Origin: Mesorhizobium plurifarium
GTDB lineage: Bacteria; Pseudomonadota; Alphaproteobacteria; Rhizobiales; Rhizobiaceae
Length of the DNA stretch: 64,000 nucleotides
Reading direction: 5' to 3'
NCBI GenBank assembly: GCA_000824785.1
Contig: CCNB01000007.1
Location: 165 to 64,164 of the forward strand
Shown here: positions 42,499-50,953 of the stretch, one piece after another
Numbering within the stretch: position 1 is the stretch's first letter
Layout: the number at the start of each line of letters is the position of its first letter
Program-made: the position numbers and the translations under genes
Notes under the pieces: generated by a model
What the model was told of the DNA's origin: nothing
The model's input: only the letters and a program-made list of their open reading frames with translations
The model's database searches: none

Positions 42499-43634
42499 GC
42501 CTCTCGCGTTTCGTAGGCGGCGTCGTCGATCGGTTCATGGGCGGTCGCGGCGAGCATTCCATCACGGTGCCGGTCATGGACGGCGCGCTGAAGCCAAACA
42601 ATCTTCTCGAACAGGTCTCCGGCATCGCGACGCTGAAGGACGCCGACAATCTGGTGGTGGCCGGCAACCTCGTCCTGGCCTCGTCAGGCAGAAGCCTGGT
42701 CGAAATCGCGAGCGACGGTTCCGTCGCGACGCGCGCGACCTATGAGGCGGACATCACGTTCCTGGCGGCCTCCGCCGGCGGCGCGATCGCCGTCGGCTTG
42801 GACGGGCAGGGCATCGCGATCGCGGGCGGACCGCATGACGGTCTGCGGCTGCCGGCCAGCCTTCGCAATCAACGGCTCAATTGCCCGACCGCCGGCGTGT
42901 TCGCTGACGAAGACACGCTCGTGGTCTGCAACGGTTCGAGCGCCAATCCGGTTGGCGAATGGGCGCGGGACCTGCTGGAGCTCGGCCGCAGCGGCAGTGC
43001 GCTGAAGATCGATATCGGTGCCCGCGACGCTTCGGTGATACAGGGCGGCCTCGGCTATCCCTCCGGCGTGTGCATCGCCGGTCGCGATCGTGTGGCCATC
43101 AGCGAGGCATGGCGGCACCGTCTGCTGACGGTCGGCATCTGCGGTGAAGGCCGCGAAACGCCGCTGGTGGACCTCCCTGCCTATCCGGGCCGCATCCGTC
43201 CGTCGAGCCGGGGAGGGTACTGGCTGACTCTGTTTTCTGTGCGCTCTCAGCTGCAGGAGTTCGTGCTGCGTGAAAAACGCTACAAGCGCGCGATGATGGA
43301 GACGGTCGCTCCCGAATACTGGATCGCGCCCACGCTATCGAGCGGCCACAGCTTCAAGGAGCCGCTGCAGGCGGGCGGGATCATCCGGCTTGGTATCCAC
43401 AAGCCATGGGCGCCCACGCGCTCCTACGGGCTCGTGATCAGGCTGGACGATGAGTTCCAGCCGATCTGGAGCGCGCACAGCCGGGCCGACGGCAAGCGCC
43501 ACGGCATAACCTCCTGCGTGGAAGAGACCGGGCGACTGCTTTTGACCTCGAAAGGCTGCGGCGAAATCCTCGCACTCGATCACCTCGATCCCAGCGAGCC
43601 GGACATCGTTTCCACCGTGGATGCCGCAGCATGA
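42495..43634 (+). CDS. Second beta-propeller protein, strictosidine-synthase-like
   Basis: A 379-residue protein overlapping the fusion gene by 4 bp (ATGA). Degenerate repeats of the same kind are seen: NNLLEQVSGIATLKDADNL, GGLGYPSGVCIAGRDRVAIS, LPAYPGRIRPSSRGGYWLTL and HGITSCVEETGRLLLTSKG. The segment YPSGVCIAG...VAISEAW parallels FPNGVCMAG...FFFAETW of the fused propeller, so the two are paralogues. No signal peptide. It may be a second lactonase or esterase, or a binding partner; several ligand positions look less conserved. Confidence 0.7.
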   Translation: MSLSRFVGGVVDRFMGGRGEHSITVPVMDGALKPNNLLEQVSGIATLKDADNLVVAGNLVLASSGRSLVEIASDGSVATRATYEADITFLAASAGGAIAVGLDGQGIAIAGGPHDGLRLPASLRNQRLNCPTAGVFADEDTLVVCNGSSANPVGEWARDLLELGRSGSALKIDIGARDASVIQGGLGYPSGVCIAGRDRVAISEAWRHRLLTVGICGEGRETPLVDLPAYPGRIRPSSRGGYWLTLFSVRSQLQEFVLREKRYKRAMMETVAPEYWIAPTLSSGHSFKEPLQAGGIIRLGIHKPWAPTRSYGLVIRLDDEFQPIWSAHSRADGKRHGITSCVEETGRLLLTSKGCGEILALDHLDPSEPDIVSTVDAAA

Positions 43635-45133
43635 ACCCAATCGTCGAACTCAAGGCGGCAACCAAGGATTTCCGCGGCAATCCGGCGTTCCTGGATGTCG
43701 ATTTCCAACTGCTGCCTGGCGAGATCCACGCTCTGCTCGGCGAAAATGGCGCCGGCAAATCCACGCTCACCAAGGTCATAGCGGGCGTCTATCCGCTGAG
43801 CAGCGGCAAGCTGTTCATCGACGGCCGGGAGGAGCGCCTCAGCACACCGGCCGAGGGCCTCGCGAAGGGCATCGCCATGGTCTACCAGGAAAACAGCCTG
43901 GTGCCATCGATGACGGTGGCCCAGAACATTTATCTCGGCAAGGAGAGGCCGCTCAATCGCCTGCGCGGCGTCTACATCTCGGCGCAGCAATTTCTGCAGT
44001 CGCTCAATTTCCATGTCGATCCTTCGGCGATCGTCGGCTCGCTCGGCGCGGCCCAGAAGCAGATGGTGGAGATCGCGCGGGCGGTTCACCACAAGGCCAA
44101 GGTGATCATCTTCGACGAACCGACGGCAACGCTGACGCCCGAGGAGAAGAGCTATTTCTTCAAGCTGATCAGGAAGCTGAAGGAGGAAGGGGTCTCCATC
44201 ATCTTCATCTCGCATGCGCTTGAGGAAGCGCTGCTGGTGGCTGACCGCATCACCATCCTGCGCGACGGCAGGCTGGTCGCTTCCGACAAGGCGTCGGCCT
44301 TCGATCGCCAGAAGATCATCCAGGCAATGGTCGGCCGTACGCTCACCGACGAGATCTACAGCGGCGCTTCGCGGAGCCGCGCGCCGCGTCCGCGCGGGCC
44401 GAAAGTGCTTTCGGTCGAGAACCTGTCGATGGGCAACATGGTCCGCAACACGTCCTTCTCGCTTTATGCCGGCCAGGTGACGGGCATCTTCGGCCTGGTC
44501 GGATCCGGCCGCACCGAGACGCTGAAAGTCGTCAGCGGCGTGCTCAAGCGCGACTTCTTCCACGGCGGCGAAGTCAAGATCGGCGGCCGGCCCAAGCGCT
44601 ATCTGGTGCCGGCGCCCGCCGTCCGCGACGGCATCGTCTATGTCACCGAGGAGCGCAAGGCCGAGGGCTTTTTCGAGACGATGAGCATCGCCGAGAATAT
44701 CTATATGGGCCATCTCGGCGGCCAGCCCTATGGCGGCCTGAACATCATATCGATGAAGCAGGCGCGCTCGCTCGCCGAAGACTGGCGCAAGCGTCTGAAC
44801 ATCCGCGCCATCGACCCCAATGCGAAGGTCATCGAGCTGTCAGGCGGCAACCAGCAGAAGGTCGTCATCGCCAAGGCGCTGGTGCAGAAGCCGAAGCTGG
44901 TGATCTTCGACGAGCCGACGCGCGGTGTCGATGTCGGCGCCATCGCCGAGATCCACGCCTTCATCAACCAGCTCGCCGACCAGGGAATCGCGATCGCGGT
45001 GATCTCCTCCTACCTGCCGGAAATTCTCACGCTGTCGGACCGAATCCTCATTGCGCGCCAGGGCAAGATCGTCGAGGAAATGGACCGCCGCAACGCGACG
45101 GAAGAGGCAATCATGTATGCCGCGGTCCATTAG
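43631..45133 (+). CDS. ABC transporter ATPase with two nucleotide-binding domains (RbsA type)
   Basis: A 500-residue double ATPase: Walker A ALLGENGAGKSTLTKVIAG, Walker B VIIFDEPTATLTPEEK, and in the second domain IFGLVGSGRTETLKVVSG, signature IELSGGNQQKVVIAKAL and LVIFDEPTRGVDVGAIAE. It overlaps the propeller gene by 4 bp and completes the transporter: binding protein 39310, permeases 38253 and 40384, ATPase here. Confidence 0.92.
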   Translation: MNPIVELKAATKDFRGNPAFLDVDFQLLPGEIHALLGENGAGKSTLTKVIAGVYPLSSGKLFIDGREERLSTPAEGLAKGIAMVYQENSLVPSMTVAQNIYLGKERPLNRLRGVYISAQQFLQSLNFHVDPSAIVGSLGAAQKQMVEIARAVHHKAKVIIFDEPTATLTPEEKSYFFKLIRKLKEEGVSIIFISHALEEALLVADRITILRDGRLVASDKASAFDRQKIIQAMVGRTLTDEIYSGASRSRAPRPRGPKVLSVENLSMGNMVRNTSFSLYAGQVTGIFGLVGSGRTETLKVVSGVLKRDFFHGGEVKIGGRPKRYLVPAPAVRDGIVYVTEERKAEGFFETMSIAENIYMGHLGGQPYGGLNIISMKQARSLAEDWRKRLNIRAIDPNAKVIELSGGNQQKVVIAKALVQKPKLVIFDEPTRGVDVGAIAEIHAFINQLADQGIAIAVISSYLPEILTLSDRILIARQGKIVEEMDRRNATEEAIMYAAVH

Positions 45134-45154
45134 GATCAAGCGCTAAACGATGGA

Positions 45155-46030
45155 TCAGTCGCGCGAACCCGCTCCGGCCTTCAGGCGCAGCGCCAGGGCG
45201 CGGGCATGCGCGAGCTTTCCAATATCAATTCCGGTGCCGTAGCCGAGCCGCGTCACATGCGCGACGACGGCCTCCGTGGCGACATTGCCGGCCGCACCCG
45301 GCGCATAGGGGCAGCCACCCAGCCCGCCGACAGCGCTGTCGAAGATCCGGATGCCGAAGGCCAAGGCAACGTCGATGTTCGCCAGGGCCTGGCCCGACGT
45401 GTCGTGGAAGTGACAGGCAAGGCACGAGGCAGCAATGCAACGGGTAACCTCGGTCAGCATCCGATCGACTCTTTCGGGGCTCGCGCGTCCGATCGTATCC
45501 GCGACGGCTACCTCGTGGCAGCCGATGCCAATCAGGCGCTCGGAGACATCTCTCACCGCTTTCGGCTCGGTGGCCCCCTCATACGGGCAGTCGATGGCGC
45601 AGGAGACATAGCCTCTCACGGGGAGCCCGTGGGCGGCAGCAAGCGACATCACCGGCCTGAACCGCTCGATGCTCTGCGCGATCGTGCAGTTGGTGTTCTT
45701 CCGCGCAAAGGTCTCCGACGCGCTGGCGAACACGGCGAGTTCCTGGGCGCCGGCCGCGATCGCCGCCGCAGCGCCTTCTTCGTTCGGCACCAGCGCGGAG
45801 AGCACCAGGCCGGGCCGGCGCGGCACGCTCCGCATGACCTCGTCATGGTCGGCCATCTGCGGCACCCATTTTGGCGAAACGAATGCCGTCGCCTCTATCC
45901 GCGCAAGCCCGGCATCCGCCAGAAGCCCGATCAGGGCGACCTTCCGGTCACTGGCAATGATCGTCTTCTCGTTCTGCAGGCCATCGCGAGGCCCCACCTC
46001 GACGATTGTAACGTTCTGCGGCTGGCTCAT
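45155..46030 (-). CDS. mvaB: Hydroxymethylglutaryl-CoA lyase
   Basis: A 291-residue HMGL-like TIM-barrel enzyme that splits HMG-CoA into acetyl-CoA and acetoacetate. Motifs: VTIVEVGPRDGLQNEKTI (metal Asp), EATAFVSPKWVPQMADHDEV, CLACHFHDTSGQALANIDVA (metal His pair) and the lyase signature DSAVGGLGGCPYAPGAAGN with the catalytic Cys. It is convergent with the ABC operon and completes mevalonate catabolism begun by MvaA. The ATG at 46030 is preferred; a GTG at 46054 would add eight residues. No acetoacetate-activating enzyme is nearby, unless the CoA-transferase does this. Confidence 0.93.
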   Translation of the reverse strand: MSQPQNVTIVEVGPRDGLQNEKTIIASDRKVALIGLLADAGLARIEATAFVSPKWVPQMADHDEVMRSVPRRPGLVLSALVPNEEGAAAAIAAGAQELAVFASASETFARKNTNCTIAQSIERFRPVMSLAAAHGLPVRGYVSCAIDCPYEGATEPKAVRDVSERLIGIGCHEVAVADTIGRASPERVDRMLTEVTRCIAASCLACHFHDTSGQALANIDVALAFGIRIFDSAVGGLGGCPYAPGAAGNVATEAVVAHVTRLGYGTGIDIGKLAHARALALRLKAGAGSRD

Positions 46031-46757
46031 CGGTCGATTGCTGTTTGCCCGCACATATTGCGCACTAACAAACTCTCTCCAGGACGTGCCCGAACAGGTA
46101 CAGAGCAGAAGAAAATGGCGTGATCTGTGCCTGAACCTTGCGGGAGGAAGCTGCGCATGGGCGGCGGAGATTTGTCAAACTGAGTTATCCACGGTCAAGC
46201 AGTCGGCAGAATTGTGCCCTGCTAGATGGACTGACGGCTAAAATGCTTTCGAAAGAGGTGACCCCTCTTACGAGCTCAAGTGTCAACGAACGTTACTCAA
46301 ACCACCACGATTAACGAATGTCGGGATCGGTGGCTACGTGTCCCCGCAACCAACCTTTTGCAACGCTAACGTTCCTCGCCGTGCTGCGGCCGAAGCATCA
46401 ATCCAATAGCCCACAGTGGGTTCACTAGACCATACCAAATCTACGAAGGACGAGATTGGCGAACCACCCCCAAATTATTGACTTTTCTTTGGTAAAGGTC
46501 GTCCCTCAGCGACTAACATAATCGTTATTCGCCAATGGGTTACGAAGCAGTGCGCCAAAGTTGATTCAAGAAGCTGATCTTGCCACTGAGCATCGCATTT
46601 ATCTCTCCGGAACTGCAGCTTTGCGCCTCGACTCCGCCACTTCGGCATGCGTTGGGCTATAGAAATTTTCAATAATCCAGCCGAGTTTGAATCCATTGGA
46701 CAGGGCAGGGCCGACTTCGTAGCGTTTTTGAAACCAACTCGAAGTCCGGCTTTCCAG
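46031..46757. other. Intergenic region with the right repeat copy, no supportable gene
   Basis: About 730 bp with interrupted frames. It contains the second copy of the 15-bp repeat (46339-46353). A wider, imperfect match of about 40 bp (46315-46353) resembles 32864-32901, sharing CGAATGTCG, GGTGG and CGTGTCCC. Frames at 46,475-46,757 look protein-like on neither strand. No promoter of the stress type was found. Confidence 0.5.
46339..46353. repeat. Right copy of the 15-bp direct repeat
   Basis: TGTCCCCGCAACCAA, identical to 33024-33038. The two copies are 13,315 bp apart and enclose the MocR-to-mvaB locus. Confidence 0.6.
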
Positions 46758-47408
46758 ATGATCCTCCTCAATGGTCCGAACACACCTTTTGGGCGCCTGG
46801 CCTGGGCAACGGCGCTGCAACTCGCGACGGAGGTCGAAAACCGGGTCATCGATGTCTATTCCGCCGATTTCCTGGATGTGCTCAATCCGCTGCGCCAGAT
46901 ACCGACGTTGGTGCTGGACGGCGACCGTGCCCTTTTCGACAGTCGCGTGATTTGCTCTTATTTCCATTCGTTGCGCCCTGAAACGGGATTGATCCCGCCG
47001 TCGGACTGGGCCGTCGAGACGCGATGGAGCCTCGCGATAGGGCTGATGGAGGCAAGCGTCGCCCGCACCATGGAGATGCGGCGGCAAGCGTCGCACCGCA
47101 GCATGGCGTCGGTCGCCAGGCATGATCAAAGGATAGCGAGAGCCGTTGCCGCCTTGGAAGCTCAGGCGGACGAGATATGCGGCACACAAGTCAGGATCGA
47201 CCGCCTCGCTACGGCCGTCGTGCTTGAATACATCGACTTTCGCGTGGTCAGCGATTGGCGCCCAACAGCGCCCCGCTTGGCGCGCTGGCTTGAAAGCGAA
47301 ACGATGCGACCATCGCTCGTGTCGAGCAGACCGTACGACCTCCCGCCGGCAACCGGTGGCGATCGTTCGATCCTTCATTCCCAAATAGCAAAAGGCACGC
47401 ATCCATGA
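46758..47408 (+). CDS. Glutathione S-transferase family protein
   Basis: A 216-residue GST-like protein: thioredoxin-fold N-terminus MILLNGPNTPFGRLAWATAL, cis-Pro and glutathione-site segment NPLRQIPTLVLDGDRALFDS and RVICSYFHSLRPETGLIP, then a helical C-terminal domain. The ATG at 46758 begins the first strand; the longer frame from 46647 adds no conserved sequence. Its stop overlaps the next gene (ATGA). It may detoxify an intermediate of the downstream pathway, but this is not shown. Confidence 0.82.
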   Translation: MILLNGPNTPFGRLAWATALQLATEVENRVIDVYSADFLDVLNPLRQIPTLVLDGDRALFDSRVICSYFHSLRPETGLIPPSDWAVETRWSLAIGLMEASVARTMEMRRQASHRSMASVARHDQRIARAVAALEAQADEICGTQVRIDRLATAVVLEYIDFRVVSDWRPTAPRLARWLESETMRPSLVSSRPYDLPPATGGDRSILHSQIAKGTHP

Positions 47409-47722
47409 GCACGATCCTGGAACTGGAAAAGGCAGCGCAATCGTATTTCGACGTCCTCTATGAATGCAGCCTCGACAAGTTTGAGGCGCTTTTTCATCCG
47501 TCCTGCAGTCTGTTCACAGTGCAGGACGGAAAGGAGACGGTGCTGTCGCTCGATCGCTATCGCGAGATCATCGCCGCGCGCCAGTCGCCTGCGAGCATCG
47601 CGCAACCGCGCAAGGAGCGGCTGGAAAACATTCTGACACTTTCCGCCGATGCTGCGCTGGTTGCCGTCAGCGTGCGCGTCCACGACAAGCGGTTCAAGGA
47701 TCATCTGGCGATGCGGCCCTGA
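47405..47722 (+). CDS. NTF2-like (SnoaL-type) protein, C-terminus frameshifted
   Basis: A 105-residue product beginning MSTILELEKAAQSYFDVLYE, with FHPSCSLFTVQDGKETVLSL and AALVAVSVRVHDKRFKDHLA, typical of small NTF2-like lumazine-binding/SnoaL proteins. The family normally ends with a strand like W-R/Q-I-V-S-K-T-Y. That piece, EGWRIVSKTYVPA, is present just downstream (47720-47762) in another frame. A one-base change near 47718 therefore cuts off the last strand; it is either a real mutation or a sequencing error. Function unknown; it overlaps the GST gene. Confidence 0.7.
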   Translation: MSTILELEKAAQSYFDVLYECSLDKFEALFHPSCSLFTVQDGKETVLSLDRYREIIAARQSPASIAQPRKERLENILTLSADAALVAVSVRVHDKRFKDHLAMRP

Positions 47723-47777
47723 AGGCTGGCGGATCGTGTCGAAGACCTACGTCCCCGCCTGATCGCATACCGGAACG

Positions 47778-47792
47778 TTCTGTTTTTCAGAA
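47778..47792. promoter_or_regulatory. LysR-type box upstream of the first pxpA
   Basis: TTCTGTTTTTCAGAA, an interrupted palindrome of the T-N11-A type, 85 bp upstream of the pxpA start at 47877. A matching box (14 of 15 bases, inverted) is at 49788-49802. Confidence 0.5.
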
Positions 47793-47876
47793 ATAACTCC
47801 GGTGATAATAGAATTTTCCAAGCCCCAAAGCGATGACTAACGTCCCCTTCCAAATAGATTTTAGGAGGACGGCACC

Positions 47877-48656
47877 ATGACCATCTCACGCATCGATATC
47901 AGTTGCGACATGGGGGAAGGATTCGGGCAATGGAAGCTGGGCGAGACCGATGACGCCCGGCTGATGACGCTCATCAGTTCGGCCAACGTCGCGGCGGGCT
48001 TTCATGCCGGCGATCCCAATCTCATAGACCAGACCATACAGCTTGCCGTCGCCAACAAAGTCGGTATCGGGGTCCATCCCGGTTATCGCGACCTGCAGGG
48101 TTTCGGGCGCCGGCGGATCGCCGGCAGCAATGAGGAACTCATCAACGACATCGTCTACCAAGTAGGCGCGGTACGCGAATTCGCGCGACGGCACGGCGGC
48201 GGTCTCCAGCATGTCAAGCCGCATGGCGCCCTCTACATGGAACTGGCGGACAACGAACCGCTGTCGCGGGCGTTCGTCGACCTGATGCGCATGATCGCCC
48301 CGGACGCCTTCATCTATTGCATGGGGGCATCGGTGACCTATCGGATCGCGAAAGAGATGGGACACCCGGTGGTGCGGGAGTTCTACGCCGATCGCGCCTA
48401 TCATCGGGATGGCAAGATCGTGTTCGCCAGAAAGGTCGATCGGTTCGACAACAAGGCCGTCGCGCAGAAGGTCGTGCGGGCATGCAAGGAAGGCAAAGTG
48501 CTGACGGTCGAGGGTGACGACATCGAGATCGGCTTCGAGTCCATCTGCATTCATTCCGACACGCCCGGCGCACCTGAACTGCTTCAGGCGGTCAGGCATG
48601 CGCTCGAGGAGAACGGCATCCGCATCGCGCCGGTCTCGGAAGCGGCGAGCGCCTGA
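47877..48656 (+). CDS. pxpA: LamB/YcsF family protein (5-oxoprolinase subunit A homologue), copy 1
   Basis: A 259-residue protein with the PxpA landmarks [77 protein letters not shown] and [20 protein letters not shown]. PxpA works with PxpB and PxpC in ATP-dependent 5-oxoproline cleavage. This one starts after a strong TTAGGAGG and is separated from the other subunits by a LysR gene and a second copy. The copies are clearly paralogous (most motifs identical), so they may differ in substrate or form a mixed complex. Confidence 0.9.
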   Translation: MTISRIDISCDMGEGFGQWKLGETDDARLMTLISSANVAAGFHAGDPNLIDQTIQLAVANKVGIGVHPGYRDLQGFGRRRIAGSNEELINDIVYQVGAVREFARRHGGGLQHVKPHGALYMELADNEPLSRAFVDLMRMIAPDAFIYCMGASVTYRIAKEMGHPVVREFYADRAYHRDGKIVFARKVDRFDNKAVAQKVVRACKEGKVLTVEGDDIEIGFESICIHSDTPGAPELLQAVRHALEENGIRIAPVSEAASA

Positions 48657-48717
48657 AGGCCAGCCGCCAATGGCGGCGCGTCAGCAGACCGCGCCGCCTT
48701 CCCGGATCGGCTTTTAC

Positions 48718-49629
48718 CTATGCCGGCACATGCTGTCCGATCGAGAAGACGCGCCGGAAGTAATCCCTGAAGGCATCCATTGCCGGGCTGAATTCGACAT
48801 TGCGACGCCACGCCAGACCTATATCCATCGAGGGAACCGGGTCACGCAAGATGATGGTCTCGATACGCTTGCCTTCCAGCGACCAAGGCCGGTGCACCAT
48901 GTCGGACAGGATTGCCACCCCATGACCGTTGGCCACCATGGAACGGACTGCTTCGGTCGAGGACGACCTTAGCCTCACCTGCGGACGGTAGGGCGTCTGG
49001 CTCCAGTATCGAAGAGCCGTGTGCGCGGCCTCGTCTATCGTGAGCATGATGTAAGGCTCTTCGGAAACCTCCTTCAGTCCGACGCTGTCGCGCGACAGCA
49101 GCGGATGCCTGGAAGGAAGCCAGAGCCTGCGCCTCGAGCTCAACAGCGTCTCCGTCGACAGGTCGGGATTGACGTTGTTGGAGGTCAGGATGACAGCCAT
49201 ATCGTAGCGGTTGGACAAAAGGCCCTCCTCGATCGCGTCACGCGTCAATTCGAAAAGCTGTATTTGCAGCTTGGGGTGGCTGCGCGACAGCCGATCGATG
49301 TGATGCGGCAGGAAATAGCCCAGGACCGTGTATGTGGCTGCGACGTTCAACTGCCCTTCCATGTCGAACGACGGCACCTTGACCATCATCGCCTCGGAAA
49401 GCTTGTTCAGTATCTCGTAGGCGTGGAAGAGGAATTCCCGCCCCGCCGATGTCAATTCCATGCCATGCGCCGTGCGGGTGAACAGGTCCACCCCGGTCGC
49501 ATTCTCCAGTTCCTTGATTGCCGTGGTGACTGCTGACTGGGAGATCGAAAGATCGATCGCCGCCTGGGAAATCTGACCATGCTCCGCCGTCGATACGAAG
49601 TAGCGGATCTGGCGAATTGTCGGGGTCAT
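48718..49629 (-). CDS. LysR family transcriptional regulator
   Basis: A 303-residue regulator. The HTH domain is TIRQIRYFVSTAEHGQISQA and AAIDLSISQSAVTTAIKELE; the effector domain begins GQLNVAATYTVLGYFLPHHI. The ATG at 49629 starts the conserved HTH; the longer frame is not homologous. It lies between two pxpA copies, convergent with copy 1 and divergent from copy 2, and both have the same T-N11-A palindrome upstream, which makes it the likely activator of both. Confidence 0.9.
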   Translation of the reverse strand: MTPTIRQIRYFVSTAEHGQISQAAIDLSISQSAVTTAIKELENATGVDLFTRTAHGMELTSAGREFLFHAYEILNKLSEAMMVKVPSFDMEGQLNVAATYTVLGYFLPHHIDRLSRSHPKLQIQLFELTRDAIEEGLLSNRYDMAVILTSNNVNPDLSTETLLSSRRRLWLPSRHPLLSRDSVGLKEVSEEPYIMLTIDEAAHTALRYWSQTPYRPQVRLRSSSTEAVRSMVANGHGVAILSDMVHRPWSLEGKRIETIILRDPVPSMDIGLAWRRNVEFSPAMDAFRDYFRRVFSIGQHVPA

Positions 49630-49787
49630 TTCCGGGTATCCATTTTTCAGACGAAGGTCGCACCCAAAATCCGAAAAGGCAATACGACGAAGACGCACGA
49701 CCATAATGCCGCGCTCGCCGCCGTACCACATACCGCCGTTTTGCTGCTTTTCCCGGTAGGCCGCCGCTTCAAGGTCTCTCACACTGT

Positions 49788-49802
49788 ATCTGAAAAACAG
49801 AA
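49788..49802. promoter_or_regulatory. LysR-type box upstream of the second pxpA
   Basis: ATCTGAAAAACAGAA, the reverse complement of the box at 47778-47792 with one change, 103 bp upstream of the GTG at 49905 and in the divergent region with the LysR gene. Confidence 0.5.
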
Positions 49803-49904
49803 TTTGCTTTTTCGCTAATTGAATTATCCAATGCCAAAAGGCTGCGTTACTGTTTCTCCAAAAGGGCTGGTCAACAGTCTACGGGAAAGAGCAGGGGGAG
49901 CAGC

Positions 49905-50681
49905 GTGGCGATCTCTATCGTCGATATCAATTGCGATATGGGAGAAGGTTTCGGCCAGTGGCGCCTTGCCGATGCCGACGACCGCCAACTACTCGAGTTC
50001 ATCAGCTCGGCCAACATCGCCACCGGCTTCCATGCCGGCGATCCCAACCTCATGGATCTCACGGTGCGCCTCGCCGCCGAACGCGGCGTCGGCATCGGCG
50101 CCCATCCAGGCTACCGCGACCTTCAGGGGTTCGGAAGACGCCGGATCGCCTCCAGTAGCGAGGAAGTCGTCAACGACATCGTCTACCAAGTCGGAGCGCT
50201 GCGTGAATTCGCCAGGCGCTATGCGGCGCGCATCCAGCATGTGAAGCCGCACGGGGCGATGTATATGGACATCGCGGCGAGCGAGCCGCTGTCGCGCTCG
50301 CTGGTACAGGCGATGCGGATAATCGCGCCCGATGCGGCATTGCTGTGCATGGGCTCGTCCCAGACCTATCGCATCGCCAAGGAGGCGGGACAGCCGGTGG
50401 CGCGGGAATTCTATGCCGACCGCGACTACGACAGGAGCGGCTCGATCGTCTTTACCCGCCGCGCGCAAAAGCTTGATCCACAAGCCGTCACCGACAAGGT
50501 GCTCAGGGCCTGCCTCGAAAACAAGGTCAGCACGGTCGAGGGCGACGATATCGACATCGAATTCGAGTCGATCTGTTTTCATTCCGACACGCCGGGCGCC
50601 GAGGACCTGGCAAACCGGATGCGGTCCGATTTGATCTCGCATGGGATACGCATCGCGCCGCTGTCGGAAATTCAGCTCTAG
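49905..50681 (+). CDS. pxpA: LamB/YcsF family protein (5-oxoprolinase subunit A homologue), copy 2
   Basis: A 258-residue paralogue of the 47877 gene, with [80 protein letters not shown] and [20 protein letters not shown]. The GTG start at 49905 follows AGGGGGAG. It heads the operon with the biotin carrier, biotin carboxylase, pxpB and pxpC, so it is the copy most likely to work in that complex. Confidence 0.9.
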   Translation: MAISIVDINCDMGEGFGQWRLADADDRQLLEFISSANIATGFHAGDPNLMDLTVRLAAERGVGIGAHPGYRDLQGFGRRRIASSSEEVVNDIVYQVGALREFARRYAARIQHVKPHGAMYMDIAASEPLSRSLVQAMRIIAPDAALLCMGSSQTYRIAKEAGQPVAREFYADRDYDRSGSIVFTRRAQKLDPQAVTDKVLRACLENKVSTVEGDDIDIEFESICFHSDTPGAEDLANRMRSDLISHGIRIAPLSEIQL

Positions 50682-50710
50682 TGGGCGAAGTCAGGTGAGA
50701 GGCGAACAAC

Positions 50711-50953
50711 ATGAGCAAATCAGAAATCAGATCACCGCTTCCAGGTACATTCTATCGCAAGCCGTCGCCTGACAGTCAGCCTTTCAAGCAAGACGGAGAT
50801 GTCGTGACCGCTTCCGATGTAATCGGACTGATCGAGGTCATGAAATCCTTCTACGAGATACACGCCGGCATCGACGGGCAAAATGTCAGTTTCCTCGTCG
50901 ATGACGGCGACGCGGTGATGGCCGGGCAGGTGCTGGCGGAGGTCGAACAGTGA
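50711..50953 (+). CDS. Biotin carboxyl carrier protein (short)
   Basis: An 80-residue biotinyl/lipoyl-type domain: RSPLPGTFYRKPSPDSQPFK, then the biotinylation hairpin IGLIEVMKSFYEI with Lys45, and DDGDAVMAGQVLAEVE. The motif is E-V-M-K-S rather than the common A-M-K-M. It lacks the long N-terminal linker of AccB. Its stop overlaps the biotin carboxylase start by 4 bp. It should carry carboxy-biotin between the carboxylase and an acceptor enzyme in this operon. Confidence 0.9.
   Translation: MSKSEIRSPLPGTFYRKPSPDSQPFKQDGDVVTASDVIGLIEVMKSFYEIHAGIDGQNVSFLVDDGDAVMAGQVLAEVEQ

Noticed and set aside
46365..46390. EcfG-like element on the minus strand upstream of mvaB
   Set aside because: The spacing gives GTT only at N16, and the site is over 300 bp from the gene within degenerate sequence.
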